From an uncultured Mycoplasma sp. (GTDB taxonomy: Bacteria; Bacillota_I; Bacilli_A; Mycoplasmatales; Mycoplasmoidaceae): 49,211 nt of DNA. The position numbers were made by a program, and so were the translations under genes. The stretch is from assembly GCA_947177125.1 (NCBI GenBank), contig CAMWTH010000002.1, positions 1 through 49,211 of the forward strand, written 5' to 3'. Shown here piece by piece: positions 1-18,807 of the stretch (position 1 is its first letter; each line of letters starts with the position of its first letter). The notes under the pieces were generated by a model. That model had not been told where the DNA came from and made no database searches. It saw only the letters and a list, made by a program, of their open reading frames with translations.

Positions 1-1730
1 TAATAGAATTATCTAAAAATAAGAGTTTACATTTTTCTAGTAATTTAGGGATAGTAGAATTATCTTTGGCATTACTTTATGTTTTTGACTCACCAAATGA
101 TTTAATTTTGTATGATACAGGACATCAAAGTTATGTTCATAAAATGATTACTAATCGATGAAATAAAATGGATTCAATTAGAGAATATGGTGGATTATCT
201 GGCTTTCAAAATCCAAATGAATCTGAACATGATTTAATATCAACTGGTCATTCTGGAAATATTTTATCAATATGTCAAGGTTATATAGAAAATTCAGAAA
301 ATAAAAATAATTTTTTAATTCCTGTTATTGGTGATGCTGCATTATCAAATGGACTTGCTTTTGAGGCTTTAAACAACATATCTTTTAATAAAACACCAAT
401 GTTAATAGTTGTAAATGATAATGGTATGTCTATTTCTAAAAATGTTGGTGGAATGCACAAAATGATGTCAAAAATTCAAATGTCAAAAATAGTTCTTTGA
501 ACAGAAAAGTTTTTAAAAAAAAGTCTTTATAAATATGAATTTGGAAAAAAAATATATTGATTTATTTTTAAATGTTTTGAAAAAATAACTGGCTTTTTTA
601 AGGGTAAGAATTTTTTTGAAAAACTAGGCTTTCATTATTTTGGTGTAATTGATGGAAATAATTTGAAAAAAGTTATTCATGTTTTAAAAAGATTGAAAAA
701 TTTAGTAAAATTTGGCCCAATAATTTTACATGTAAAAACCATTAAAGGCTATGGATTAAAAGAAGCAGAAAGAGATGAAAGTGGTTTATTTCACTCTTTA
801 AATTTAAGTAAATTATCATTTAAAGAAGACTCAAGTTATGGAGAAGTGGCTGCAAATTTTTTAGAAAAATTGATTACATACAACAGCAATATTAAGATAA
901 TTAATCCTGCTATGACATTGTCATCTAATTTTTTGGATTTATCACAAAAATTTCCATTTAATTATGAAGATGTGGGAATCGCAGAAGAACATGCAATTAC
1001 AAAAGCAGCTGGGATTGCTTTGACTAATAAAAAAGTTTTTGTTTGTATATATTCTACATTTTTACAAAGAGGATATGATAATGTTTTTCATGATGTTTCT
1101 AGACTAGAATTACCAATAGTTTTTTTAATAGATAGAGCTGATATTTCTTATTATGATGGAGATACACATCACGGTATTTATGATCTAAGTTTTTTGAAAA
1201 GTATTCCAAATACAGTTATATGTAGTCCTTCAAATAAATATGAACTGGAAAAATTAATTGCACTAGGGTACGAAAATAAAAAAGGACCATTTTTTATTAG
1301 ATATTCTAAAGATGCTTGTTTAGATACAAATATTAAAAAAGAATTTAACTTTGGATCTTGAATATTTTTAAATAAAAGTAAAGAATCTAAATCATGTATC
1401 ATTTCATATGGACATTTTATTAATGAAATTTATTCAAATATCAAAGACAAGCAAATAGATTTGGTAAATGCAATATTCATTACAAACTACAACAAAGAGT
1501 TTGCTAGCAAACTATTAGACTCATACCAAAGAATTTATGTTATTGAAAAAGTGTATGATAGTAATTGTCTGGGTGATGATTTAATTAAATTGGCTTTTGA
1601 AGAAAAAAAGAAATGTTTAATTTCCAAAATAAATATTAAAACTAGCAAAATTGGTTTTGGTGATAAAAAAACAATAGATAAAAAATTAGGAATAGATATT
1701 GAAACTATTCTTAGCAAAATAACTTATTAA
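1..1730 (+). CDS. dxs: 1-deoxy-D-xylulose-5-phosphate synthase (5'-truncated by window)
   Basis: In-frame merge across TGA(Trp) from codon at nt 3; TPP motif [15 protein letters not shown]...[41 protein letters not shown]; stop TAA 1728-1730. Confidence 0.93.
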
Positions 1731-1861
1731 AATAATTTTTTACTTATAAGTCTTTAAAAATTTATTATTATTATTTAAAATTTATAGTAGTCACTATTTA
1801 AAGTGAATAATTTTTTATTGTATAGTTTTAAAACTTTCTTATTTAAGTAGATATAAGTATT

Positions 1862-2752
1862 ATGGTTCAAATGTCTGAAAAAGAAATTAGAGAATTTCTA
1901 CAAAAGTTAGGATTAAAAATTGAAAACTGAATTAAGTTTTCTAATTTTTTATCTATTTTTCCTTTCGAAAGAATAATTAAAGATTATTTTTATATTTTTT
2001 TAAATAAAAACACTGACATGTTTTATGAAGGAACAACTGACACTGATATTATTAGTTTAATAATGTTTGATAGAGAAATTAGTTCAAATTTATTAAAGTG
2101 ATTGCTTATTTTTGAAACAAAGTTTAAAAAAATAATTATTGAAAAATGAGTGGCAATGTCCCGATTAAGAACAGATAAAATTTATCTTTTAAAAGAAGAT
2201 GAATTTTTAAATTTAATTCCTGACATTAAAGAAACTAATTTAGATATTAAAAAATTTAGATACTCTCTTTTTGAACATGTTTCAAATTCAGAATTCTTGC
2301 AAGAATATCATAGTCTTGAAGAAATACCGATTGTTGACTTATCTTATTCATGAACTTTTGCAACAACAATAAATTTCTATCGAGTTGTTTCTGCAGAGGT
2401 TAAAAGAGAAATATTGGCTGAATTTAATATTCCGTATGAATTTAAAGAATCTTTTCATAAAGCTTTAAATGTTTTATTAAAAATTAGAAATACAATTTCT
2501 CACAATCATATTATTTATAATTTCAAAACAAATTTATATAGATTAGAGTTTAATAAGGTTTATAAATTCTTATTTAAAGAAGACAACCAATTAAACCAAC
2601 CAATTAATTTAAACCAAATTATGAGTTTAGTTGATTATTTATTAAATTGGAAACACTGCAAAAAAGAATTTGAAAACAAATTAAAAGATTTAAAAATTTT
2701 TACAAAAGCAAAAGAAAGCTTAATAAAACTTTTTTATGGACTTGAATATTAA
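1862..2752 (+). CDS. Abi_2 family (AbiD/AbiF-like, HEPN-type) protein
   Basis: ATG 1862, three ORF pieces joined over TGA; 'MFDREISSNLLKWLLIFETKFKKIIIEKW' resembles the Abi_2 'FDRELR..LL..IE' block; RNTISH = RX4H HEPN motif. Confidence 0.75.
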
Positions 2753-2770
2753 AAATATTCAAGTTTTTAT
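2740..2770. terminator. Bidirectional intrinsic terminator between convergent genes
   Basis: acttgaatatt-aaa-aatattcaagt perfect 11-bp stem followed by T tract; overlaps the stop codon of the Abi_2 gene. Confidence 0.8.
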
Positions 2771-3069
2771 TTTTTATTGATAATATTTAAAAGGTGCTTT
2801 TCTAGATTTTTAGGTCCACTAATTGTTGGGATAGGTGCTTTTTTATTTTTTATCAACTTTGGTCTAACTATTTTATAAGAAATATATTTATTGTTTACTA
2901 GACAAAACTTATAAGTTTTTCCTACTAAAAAATATTCATCTAAATTAACTTTAAAATCAGAAACTTGTGATTCATTACAAACATATTTTTTATTTCTATT
3001 TTCAGCAACTATGTAATTTGAATGAATTTCAACAATTTTACATTGAATTATTTTTTTGTTTTTAATCAT
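2767..3069 (-). CDS. Small S1/OB-fold-like RNA-binding protein (tentative)
   Basis: 100-aa ORF; 'CKIVEIHSNYIVAE...YVCNESQVSDFKVNLDEYFLVGKTYKFCLV' follows the S1 domain pattern. Confidence 0.55.
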   Translation of the reverse strand: MIKNKKIIQCKIVEIHSNYIVAENRNKKYVCNESQVSDFKVNLDEYFLVGKTYKFCLVNNKYISYKIVRPKLIKNKKAPIPTISGPKNLEKHLLNIINKK

Positions 3070-3104
3070 AATATTTATATTTTAATACTATTATATAATT
3101 GCTT

Positions 3105-3359
3105 ATGAATAATAAAAATAATACAAATAAAATAATTGAAGAAATAAAAGATGTAATTGATTCAATAAGGTTTTATATCAATCAAGATGGTGGAGATCTA
3201 GAATTTGTTAGTTTTGATGAAAAAAAAGGTGAAGTAACAGTCAAAATTTTAGGGGAATGCATTGGTTGTGCTTTAATTGATGTTACTTATAAAGAAGGTC
3301 TTGAGACAATATTAAAAAATGAAGTAGAAGGAGTCAATTCAGTTTTAGTTACTGAATAA
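3105..3359 (+). CDS. nfu: NifU C-terminal domain (Nfu-type) Fe-S scaffold/carrier
   Basis: 'IRFYINQDGGDLEFVSFDEKKGEVTVKILGECIGCALIDVTYKEGLE' with CxxC; ATG at 3099 or 3105 (start ambiguous). Confidence 0.88.
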   Translation: MNNKNNTNKIIEEIKDVIDSIRFYINQDGGDLEFVSFDEKKGEVTVKILGECIGCALIDVTYKEGLETILKNEVEGVNSVLVTE

Positions 3360-3386
3360 AATATTTTAAAAGCTAAAGGAAAAATT

Positions 3387-5405
3387 ATGGAAAAAAAAGA
3401 TAATAAAAATAGTCGTTTTGCAAATTTGACAATTGATACAATTAGAGTACTTGGGTGTGAAATGATTAGTGAAGCCAATTCAGGTCATCCTGGTATAGTT
3501 TTGGGTGCTGCTCCTATTTTATATGCATTATTTAAAAATCATTTTGTTGCTAATCCTGAAAAATCATTTTTAAATAGAGATAGATTTGTAATGAGTGCTG
3601 GTCATGGAAGTGCACTTTTATATTCAGTTATGCATTTAGCTGGTTATGACATTTCTATTAGTGATTTAAAAAATTTTAGAAAAATCAATTCAAAAACAGC
3701 TGGCCACCCTGAAAATATTTTAATTGATGGAATTGATGCAACTACAGGTCCACTAGGTCAAGGCATTGGTGTTGCTGTAGGGATGGCAATTGCAGAAACA
3801 AAATTACATCAATTTTTTAAAAAATATAATTTGGTTAATTATTATACTTATTGTTTATTTGGGGATGGTTGTTTTGAAGAAGGTGTTTCATATGAAGCCT
3901 TTTCAGTTGCTGCTAAATATAAATTAAATAAACTTATTTTTTTATATGATTCAAACGATGTGCAATTAGAAGGTAGAGTTTCAGATAGTACAATAACAGA
4001 CAAGAAAAAATATTTTGAATCTCTTGGTTTAAATTATATAAAAGTTACAAATGGGAATGACTTTGAAGCAATTAGTAATGCAATAGAAGAAGCAAAAAAA
4101 TCATTAGATAAACCATCAGTTATAGAAATAAAAACAAAAATAGGTTTTGCATCAGCTGTAGAAGATTCTTGCAAAGCTCATGGTTCTCCATTATCTGAAG
4201 AACAAATTCAAGATTTAAAAAATAAATTAAATTATCACAATGAAAAATTTGAAATTTCAAAACATGCTTATTTAGATTTTGAACAATTTAAAAAAAGAGG
4301 AAACAAAGCAAAAGAAACTTTTGATGAAAAAGTAAAAAAAATAAAATCAGCTGATTCAAATAAATATAAGGTTTTAGAAAACATTTTAAACAAAGAAGTT
4401 TCTTTTGATAAAAAAGCTTTTAGTGATTATCAAAAAACAAAAGACTCAACAAGAAATATTTCAAATTATGTATTATCAAAAATAGCTGAAATTAATCCTT
4501 TATTAACTTTAATTTCTCCAGATATATCAAGTTCAACCAAAATTATGTATTCTAAAGGTGATTTTTACTCAAGTGAAAACCGTCTGGGTATGAATATAAA
4601 TTTAGGTGTTAGGGAATTTGCAATGGGTACTATTATTAATGGTATTTGTTCAACAGGTTTAAAAGCAATTGGTTCAACTTTTTTACCTTTTTCTGATTAT
4701 TGTAAAAATGCAATTAGACTAGCAGCCATTTCAAAAAATCCTGGTGTTTTTGTTTTTAGTCATGATTCTATTGCTGTAGGCGAAGATGGCCCTACTCATC
4801 AAGCTGTTGAACAAATTTGAGGATTAAGATTAATTCCAAATCATTTTTTAATTAGACCTTGTAATTTAGATGAAACAATCAAAGCTTTTGAATATGCTTT
4901 AACAAACACTGAGAGTGTTTTTTCAATTATTACATCAAGACAAGAATTTAATTTGCCAGAAGGAAACCCAGCAAAACTTTCAAGAGGAGCTTATGTTCTA
5001 AAATCAGATAGACAAGCAATTGCAAACATTTTAGCAACAGGTAGTGAGGTTGCATTAGCTTTAGAAGTTAATGAAATTTTAAGTACTAAATATAATATAA
5101 AAACAAATATTATTTCAGTTCCTTGTGTTGAGTTATTTTTAAAACAAATAGATCAATATGAAAAATCTGTTTTGGGTTCTAATTTAGGAGTAAACAGAAC
5201 AGTTTCATTAGAATTTGGTATTTCTCTACCATGAAGTAGATTTGCTGCAATTAGAATTGGTGTGAACCGTTATGGTCATTCTGGTAGTTTTGAAAGTATT
5301 TGTAAAAAAATGAAACTAACAGCAGAAGATATAGCTGATAAAATAAAAACTTCTTTACCACCACTTAAAAAAGATGAAATTATTTCTATTGAAAAAGTAA
5401 AATAA
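3387..5405 (+). CDS. tkt: Transketolase
   Basis: SGHPGIVLGAAPILYALF, GHGSALLYS, GPLGQGIGVAVGMAIAE, GDGCFEEGVSYEA, EDGPTHQAVEQIW; merged across TGA; TAA 5403-5405. Confidence 0.97.
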
Positions 5406-5406
5406 A

Positions 5407-5440
5407 TAAAAAGGGAATTATTTAAATTTCCTTTTTTTGT
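5407..5440 (+). terminator. Intrinsic terminator after tkt
   Basis: aaaaagggaa-ttattta-aatttccttttttt stem-loop plus T tract. Confidence 0.65.
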
Positions 5441-5515
5441 TTTAAGAAACTATTTATATATAATATTAAGTAGTTTATTTTAGTAAATTTATAAAATTAA
5501 AAGGGATTATTTAAT

Positions 5516-7009
5516 ATGGAAATGATGAAAAAAACAAAAATTATAGCTACTTTAGGTCCATCTGTAACTGGAAAAATTTTTTCTTTAGCAGATTTTGAAA
5601 AGCCAGAAAATAAGCATATTATTGAATCTGCAAAAAAAAGACTAGCTAAATTATTTGATTATGGTGTTAATGTTGTAAGATTTAACTTTTCTCATGGTGA
5701 TTATGAAGAACAAATAATTAGATTAAAACTAGTTAGAGAAGTTGCAGAGGAAAAAAAATTAAATATTTCTACAATATTGGACACTAAGGGACCTGAAATT
5801 CGTGTTAATAAATTAAAAAACAAAGAAATAAATATTCCATCAGATACAAAAGTTATTATTCATTCTATTGATAAAATTGAGGGTGAAGGGACAACTTTTT
5901 CTGTTACTGATTCAACAGGAACATACAATATGGCTAAAGATGTTAAAATCGGAGACACTATTTTTGTTGATGATGGAAAACTGGATTTAGTTGTAGATTC
6001 AGTTAATGTTGAAAGTGGAATCATTGAAGCAATTTCAAGAAACTCATGAACTGTAAAAGAAAATAAAAGAATTAATTTACCAAATGCAAATTATTCAATT
6101 CCATTTATGTCTGAAAAAGATAGAAATGATATTATTTTTGCTATTAAAAATAATTTTGATTATATAGCAGCTTCTTTTGTTAATTCACCAAAAGATGTAA
6201 GAGAAATTAAAAAAATCTTACAAGAAAATGGTGGAGAACACATTCAAATAATTTCAAAAATAGAAACAATGGCAGGTGTTAGATTGCTTGATGAAATAAT
6301 TGAAGAATCAGATTCTGTTATGGTTGCAAGAGGAGATTTAGGATTAGAAGTTCCATATTATGATGTTCCAACATTAGAAAAATATATGATTAAAGCTTGT
6401 AGACACAAAGGGAAAACTGTTATTGTTGCTACTCAAATGTTAGATTCACTTGAATCAAAAATTCAGCCAACAAGAGCAGAAGTTACTGATGTTTTTTTTG
6501 CAGTTGAAAGAGGAACTGATTGTACAATGCTATCTGGTGAAACAGCTAATGGATTATACCCAGAAAATGCAGTAAATGTAATGGGAAAGATTAATATTTC
6601 ATCTGAAAACTTTTTTGATTATGGAAGAGCAATAGATGTTTATTTTAAAGAAACACCTTTCTATGATGAAAAAGAAGGAAAACTAGCAATTAAAGTAGCT
6701 AAACTTGTAGCCCCAAAAAGAATTATTGATAATCATGGATTTCATTATTCTTCAATTGTAGTTTTTGGTGACAATACAAGGTTAATTGAGGCTTTATCTA
6801 ATATTAGATGTGCTGCTCCAATATTTTTTATTACTGACAAAAAAGAATATAAAACAAGATTTGGTTTAAATTATGGTGTATTTGTTAAAGTTGTAGATAA
6901 TATTGATAATGCTATTGAAAACAAACATGAAATTATTAAAGAAATCAATGAATTACTACCAGAAATAAAGAGAACTGTAGTTATTATGCATGATTCAATT
7001 GAAAGATAA
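5516..7009 (+). CDS. pyk: Pyruvate kinase
   Basis: KIIATLGPSV, VVRFNFSHGDYEEQ, DTKGPEIRVNK, MVARGDLGLEVP, ATQMLDSLESKIQPTRAEVTDV, MLSGETANGLYP; merged over TGA 6047; start 5516 or 5525. Confidence 0.97.
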
Positions 7010-7015
7010 TTTAAA

Positions 7016-7044
7016 AATGTTAGGCTAATCCTAATTTTTTTTAT
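7016..7044 (+). terminator. Intrinsic terminator after pyk
   Basis: ttagg-ctaat-cctaa followed by T8. Confidence 0.65.
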
Positions 7045-7143
7045 ATGTAAATACTATAAAAATTTGTGTTAAGTAAAAATACTTAACAGGTTTATAAAAA
7101 ATTTTATATAATATATCTTGTGATATTTTGATAGGAGTAGTAC

Positions 7144-7494
7144 ATGGTAAAAATCAGACTAACAAGACTGGGTAGACATAAATTACCTTATTTTAGAATG
7201 ATTGCAATTGATTCAAGATCAAGAAGAGATGGAGCTTATATTAAACAAGTTGGTACTTATGAACCACTAAGTGGAAAAGTGTCAATTAATGAAGATGATG
7301 TTTTATTATTGCTTAATCAAGGTGCACAACCAACTGATACTGTAAAAAATTTCTTGAAACAAAAAGGAATTTGAAAAAAATTTATGGAATCAAAATTAAA
7401 TAATAAAAAAAATCAATCTAAACCTGAAAAGAAAATTATTAAAAAACCAGCAAGTTCTTCTAAACCTACAGTTAAAAAACAAACAAAAAAATAA
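7144..7494 (+). CDS. rpsP: 30S ribosomal protein S16 with Lys/Ser-rich C-terminal tail
   Basis: MVKIRLTRLGRHKLPYFRMIAIDSRSRRDGAYIKQVGTYEP; reads through TGA 7372 to TAA 7492-7494. Confidence 0.96.
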
Positions 7495-7497
7495 AAA

Positions 7498-8175
7498 ATG
7501 AAAATAACTGTTTTATCGCTTTTTGAAAACTTTTATAATGAATTTTTAAAAACATCAATTATAAAAAAAGCAATTAATAAAAAATTAATTGATATTGAAA
7601 TAGTGAATTTTAGAAATTTTTCAAAAGACAAACATTCTAAAGTTGATGATATTCCTTATGGTGGTGGACCTGGAATGGTATTAATGCTTCAACCAATTAT
7701 TGATGCAATTAATTATTATAAAAAAGCAAATAGTTTAGTTATTTTATTAACACCATCCGGTTTAGTTTATAACCAAAAGTTAGCTTTTAAATTAAAACAA
7801 TATAATCATTTAATTTTAGTGTGTGGTCACTATGAAGGATTTGATGAAAGAATTTTAAACTATATTGACTTAGAAATCTCAATAGGTGACTATATATTAA
7901 CAGGTGGAGAAATTGCAGCAATGGTATTAATTGATTCAATCACTAGACTGATACCAGGTGTAATTTCAGCAGAAAGTTTAAAATCAGAATCATTTGAAAA
8001 AAATCTTTTAGATTTCCCAAACTACACAAAACCATATGATTTTAATGGATATAAAGTACCTGATGTATTGTTAAGTGGTAATCATAATAAGATATCAAAA
8101 AGTAGATTTGAATGACAGTTAGAAAAAACAAAAAAGAATCGAATGGATTTATTTAGCAAATATAAAAATAAATAA
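7498..8175 (+). CDS. trmD: tRNA (guanine-N1)-methyltransferase TrmD
   Basis: [60 protein letters not shown]; merged over TGA 8113. Confidence 0.97.
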
Positions 8176-8185
8176 GGAGAAAGGT

Positions 8186-8638
8186 ATGAGTGAAAAAATG
8201 ACTAATGAACAAATTTTAAATTATGTTCAAAATAAGCAAATTAGAAAAGATATTCCCAATTTTAAAGCTGGTGATTCTGTTATTGTTCATAATAAAATTA
8301 TTGAAAATAACAAAAGTAGAATTCAAAAGTTTGAAGGTGTTGTTATAAGAAGAAGAGGAAGTGGAATTTCTGAAACAATTATTGTGAGAAAAGATAGTTC
8401 AGGAATAGGTGTTGAAAGAACTTTTCAATTACATTCTCCTCAAATTGAAAAAATTGAAGTGATTAGATATGGTAAAGTAAGAAGAGCATTTTTATCTTAT
8501 TTGAGAGATCGTTCGGGTAAATCTGCAAGAATTAAAGAAAGAAGAGTTTCAAAACCAAATTCTTCTCCTGCTAAAAAAACAGTTGCCAGTAATTCAAAGT
8601 CTGCTGCTAAACCAAAAAGTGCATCTAAAAAGAAATAA
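8186..8638 (+). CDS. rplS: 50S ribosomal protein L19 with low-complexity tail
   Basis: [65 protein letters not shown] ggagaaagg upstream. Confidence 0.96.
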   Translation: MSEKMTNEQILNYVQNKQIRKDIPNFKAGDSVIVHNKIIENNKSRIQKFEGVVIRRRGSGISETIIVRKDSSGIGVERTFQLHSPQIEKIEVIRYGKVRRAFLSYLRDRSGKSARIKERRVSKPNSSPAKKTVASNSKSAAKPKSASKKK

Positions 8639-8660
8639 ATTTTAAAAATTATATAATAAG

Positions 8661-8690
8661 AAAAAACAGGAGTAATTTTCTGTTTTTTTG
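8661..8690 (+). terminator. Intrinsic terminator after rplS
   Basis: aaaaacagga-gtaat-tttctgttttttt. Confidence 0.7.
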
Positions 8691-8944
8691 TTTTTTTAAA
8701 TATAAATTTAAAAATATATGTATATTAATATTAATGACTTTATTTTTTATTTCAAAAGTTATTAGTTATTTTTTATTTGTTGAATAAGAATGAAATATAG
8801 TAAATCAAAATTTCATTTATTTTTGCTCTGAAAAAGACAAAATGTATTATAATTTTTCAGTTATACTATATAATTATGCTTTAAATGCTTTTTTAAAGAC
8901 TTTTTATATCAAATCACCAGCAGAAATAAGGAGCAATTCAGCAA

Positions 8945-13078
<4,134 letters not shown>

Positions 13079-13099
13079 AAGAAAGGATTTAGTTAAAAT

Positions 13100-16966
<3,867 letters not shown>

Positions 16967-17049
16967 TTCTTTTCTTATCAAAATTGATATATTGAAAATT
17001 AAAATTTCAGATATAATATAAGATGTTGCACTAAAGGAGTATTTTATTT

Positions 17050-17496
17050 ATGCAAAAGACAACATTTGTTAAAAATGAAGCAGCAATGGCTAATAAAAAG
17101 TGATATATCATTGATGCATCTAATGTTATTTTAGGTAAATTAGCTGTTGAAGCTGCAAACATTTTACGTGGCAAAAATAAAGCTGATTTTACTCCTAATG
17201 TTGACTGTGGTGATTATTTAGTTATTATCAATTCAGATAAAATTGTTTTATCTTCTGATAAGGCTGAAAAAGAAAAATGATATAGACATTCTGGATATAT
17301 TGGTGGTTTAAAAGAAAGAACAGGTAAACAAATGCTTGAAAAATATTCAGATGAATTAATTTATGAAGCAATCAAAGGAATGCTACCTAAGAACAAACTT
17401 TCTAGAAGCATTATTAGAAAATTATTTGTTTATAAAGACAACAATCACAAACAAGCTGCTCAAAAGCCAGTTGAATTAAAAATAAAAAGTAATTAA
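17050..17496 (+). CDS. rplM: 50S ribosomal protein L13 (absent from ORF track because of TGA codons)
   Basis: [65 protein letters not shown]...[15 protein letters not shown]. Confidence 0.96.
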
Positions 17497-17507
17497 AGGA
17501 AAGAAAA

Positions 17508-17897
17508 ATGAGTGTAGAGTATAAAGGTTTAGGAAGAAGAAAATCTTCTATTGCACATGTTAAATTAGTTCCAGGAACTGGAAAGATTTTTATTAACAAA
17601 AGAAAACCAAGTGAATATTTTCCAAACTCTTTAGTTATTCAAGATATGGAACAACCTCTTGTAATTACAGACACTAGAAAAAGTTTTGATGTTTTTGTAA
17701 AGGTTGTTGGTGGTGGATTTACAGGGCAAGCTGGAGCAATAAGACTAGGAATTGCAAGAGCTTTACTTGCTGTTAACCAAGATTTTAGAAAATCTTTAAA
17801 AGTTTCTAAAATGTTAACTAGAGACTCAAGGGTAAAAGAAAGAAAAAAATATGGTTTATTGGGTGCAAGAAGAAGACCTCAATTTACAAAACGTTAA
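17508..17897 (+). CDS. rpsI: 30S ribosomal protein S9
   Basis: [28 protein letters not shown]...[20 protein letters not shown]...[27 protein letters not shown]. Confidence 0.98.
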   Translation: MSVEYKGLGRRKSSIAHVKLVPGTGKIFINKRKPSEYFPNSLVIQDMEQPLVITDTRKSFDVFVKVVGGGFTGQAGAIRLGIARALLAVNQDFRKSLKVSKMLTRDSRVKERKKYGLLGARRRPQFTKR

Positions 17898-17921
17898 TTA
17901 TTTTATTTATTTTTAATATTT

Positions 17922-17950
17922 AAACAGGAGGTAAAACTTCTGTTTTTTTA
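17922..17950 (+). terminator. Intrinsic terminator after rpsI
   Basis: aacaggag-gtaaaa-cttctgttttttt. Confidence 0.7.
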
Positions 17951-18096
17951 TTGTATATAGATACTATTATTTTCATAAATTTAGAAAAATTTTTATAAAA
18001 AACTATTTTTTATTATAATAATATGATTTAGAAATGATCTAAATGGTCGGCTTGGGAACAATATTATATTTTTATAAAAGAACAATCGGAGGATTT

Positions 18097-18708
18097 ATGG
18101 CATTTACTTATGTAACTAAAAAAGAATATTCTGATTTAAAAGTTAGTTTAATAGAATCAATAAAATTAATACAAAATGAATTCAGAAATGATTATTTTAC
18201 TTTTCAATTTAATTTTATTGGTAGCACAAAATACAACATGATAACAGTTGGTAATCCAAACAAAGGATTTGACTTTGATATTAATTTTTGTTTAGTTAAA
18301 AATCATAAAAATTTTCCACCAGAAAAAATATCTACTTTTTTTAAAAATTTATTTGATGATTTTATAAAAGAAAATAAAACAAATTATAATTTTCCAGAAT
18401 CTAGTAAAAGTGTTTTTACTTTTAAAATTAAAGATTTTAAAAATTCAAAGATGTTTACATAGTGTTGATATTGCTATTTTAGACAATAAATAAGGGCAAA
18501 TATATTCATTTTAACAAAAAACAGAAAACAAAAAAATGACAAAAATTAAGAAATGATAACAAAATAATCAAAAAGATTATTGAAATTAAAAAACTAGGAA
18601 GGTGAAATAAACTTAGAGAAAAATATCTTGAAAAAAAAGAACAAAAACAATACTAAATATTCTTGTTCACTATTTATTGAATCTATTAATGAAATTGTAC
18701 AAAATTAA
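18097..18708 (+). pseudogene. Decayed copy of the downstream nucleotidyltransferase-fold gene
   Basis: RBS ggagg then MAFTYVTKKEYSDLKVSL...FIGSTKYNMITVGNPNKGFDFDINFCL...; frameshift near 18447 (extra nt), then SVDIAILDNK*, further stops, and C-terminal remnants HFNKKQKTKKWQ, KYLEKKEQK, SLFIESINEIVQN in other frames that parallel the copy at 18808. Confidence 0.8.
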
Positions 18709-18807
18709 AATAAAATTGACAATTAAATTTTTATTTAATATAATAATCTGATTTGTAATTGAATTTATCAAATGGTAGGTTAAGGGGAACAGAAAGGAAA
18801 TTTAGTT

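Noticed and set aside
1178-1402. Minus-strand ORF of 74 aa inside dxs
   Set aside because: Antisense to a confidently assigned gene, no recognisable motif; a by-product of AT-rich composition. The same applies to 1535-1717, 9049-9369, 9784-9993, 12442-12657, 15694-15969 and similar.
18462-18807. Possible tRNA or structured ncRNA in the gap between the two NTase copies
   Set aside because: Most of the gap is explained by remnants of the copy-1 coding sequence; no tRNA cloverleaf features (GGTTCGA-type T-loop, CCA) seen.
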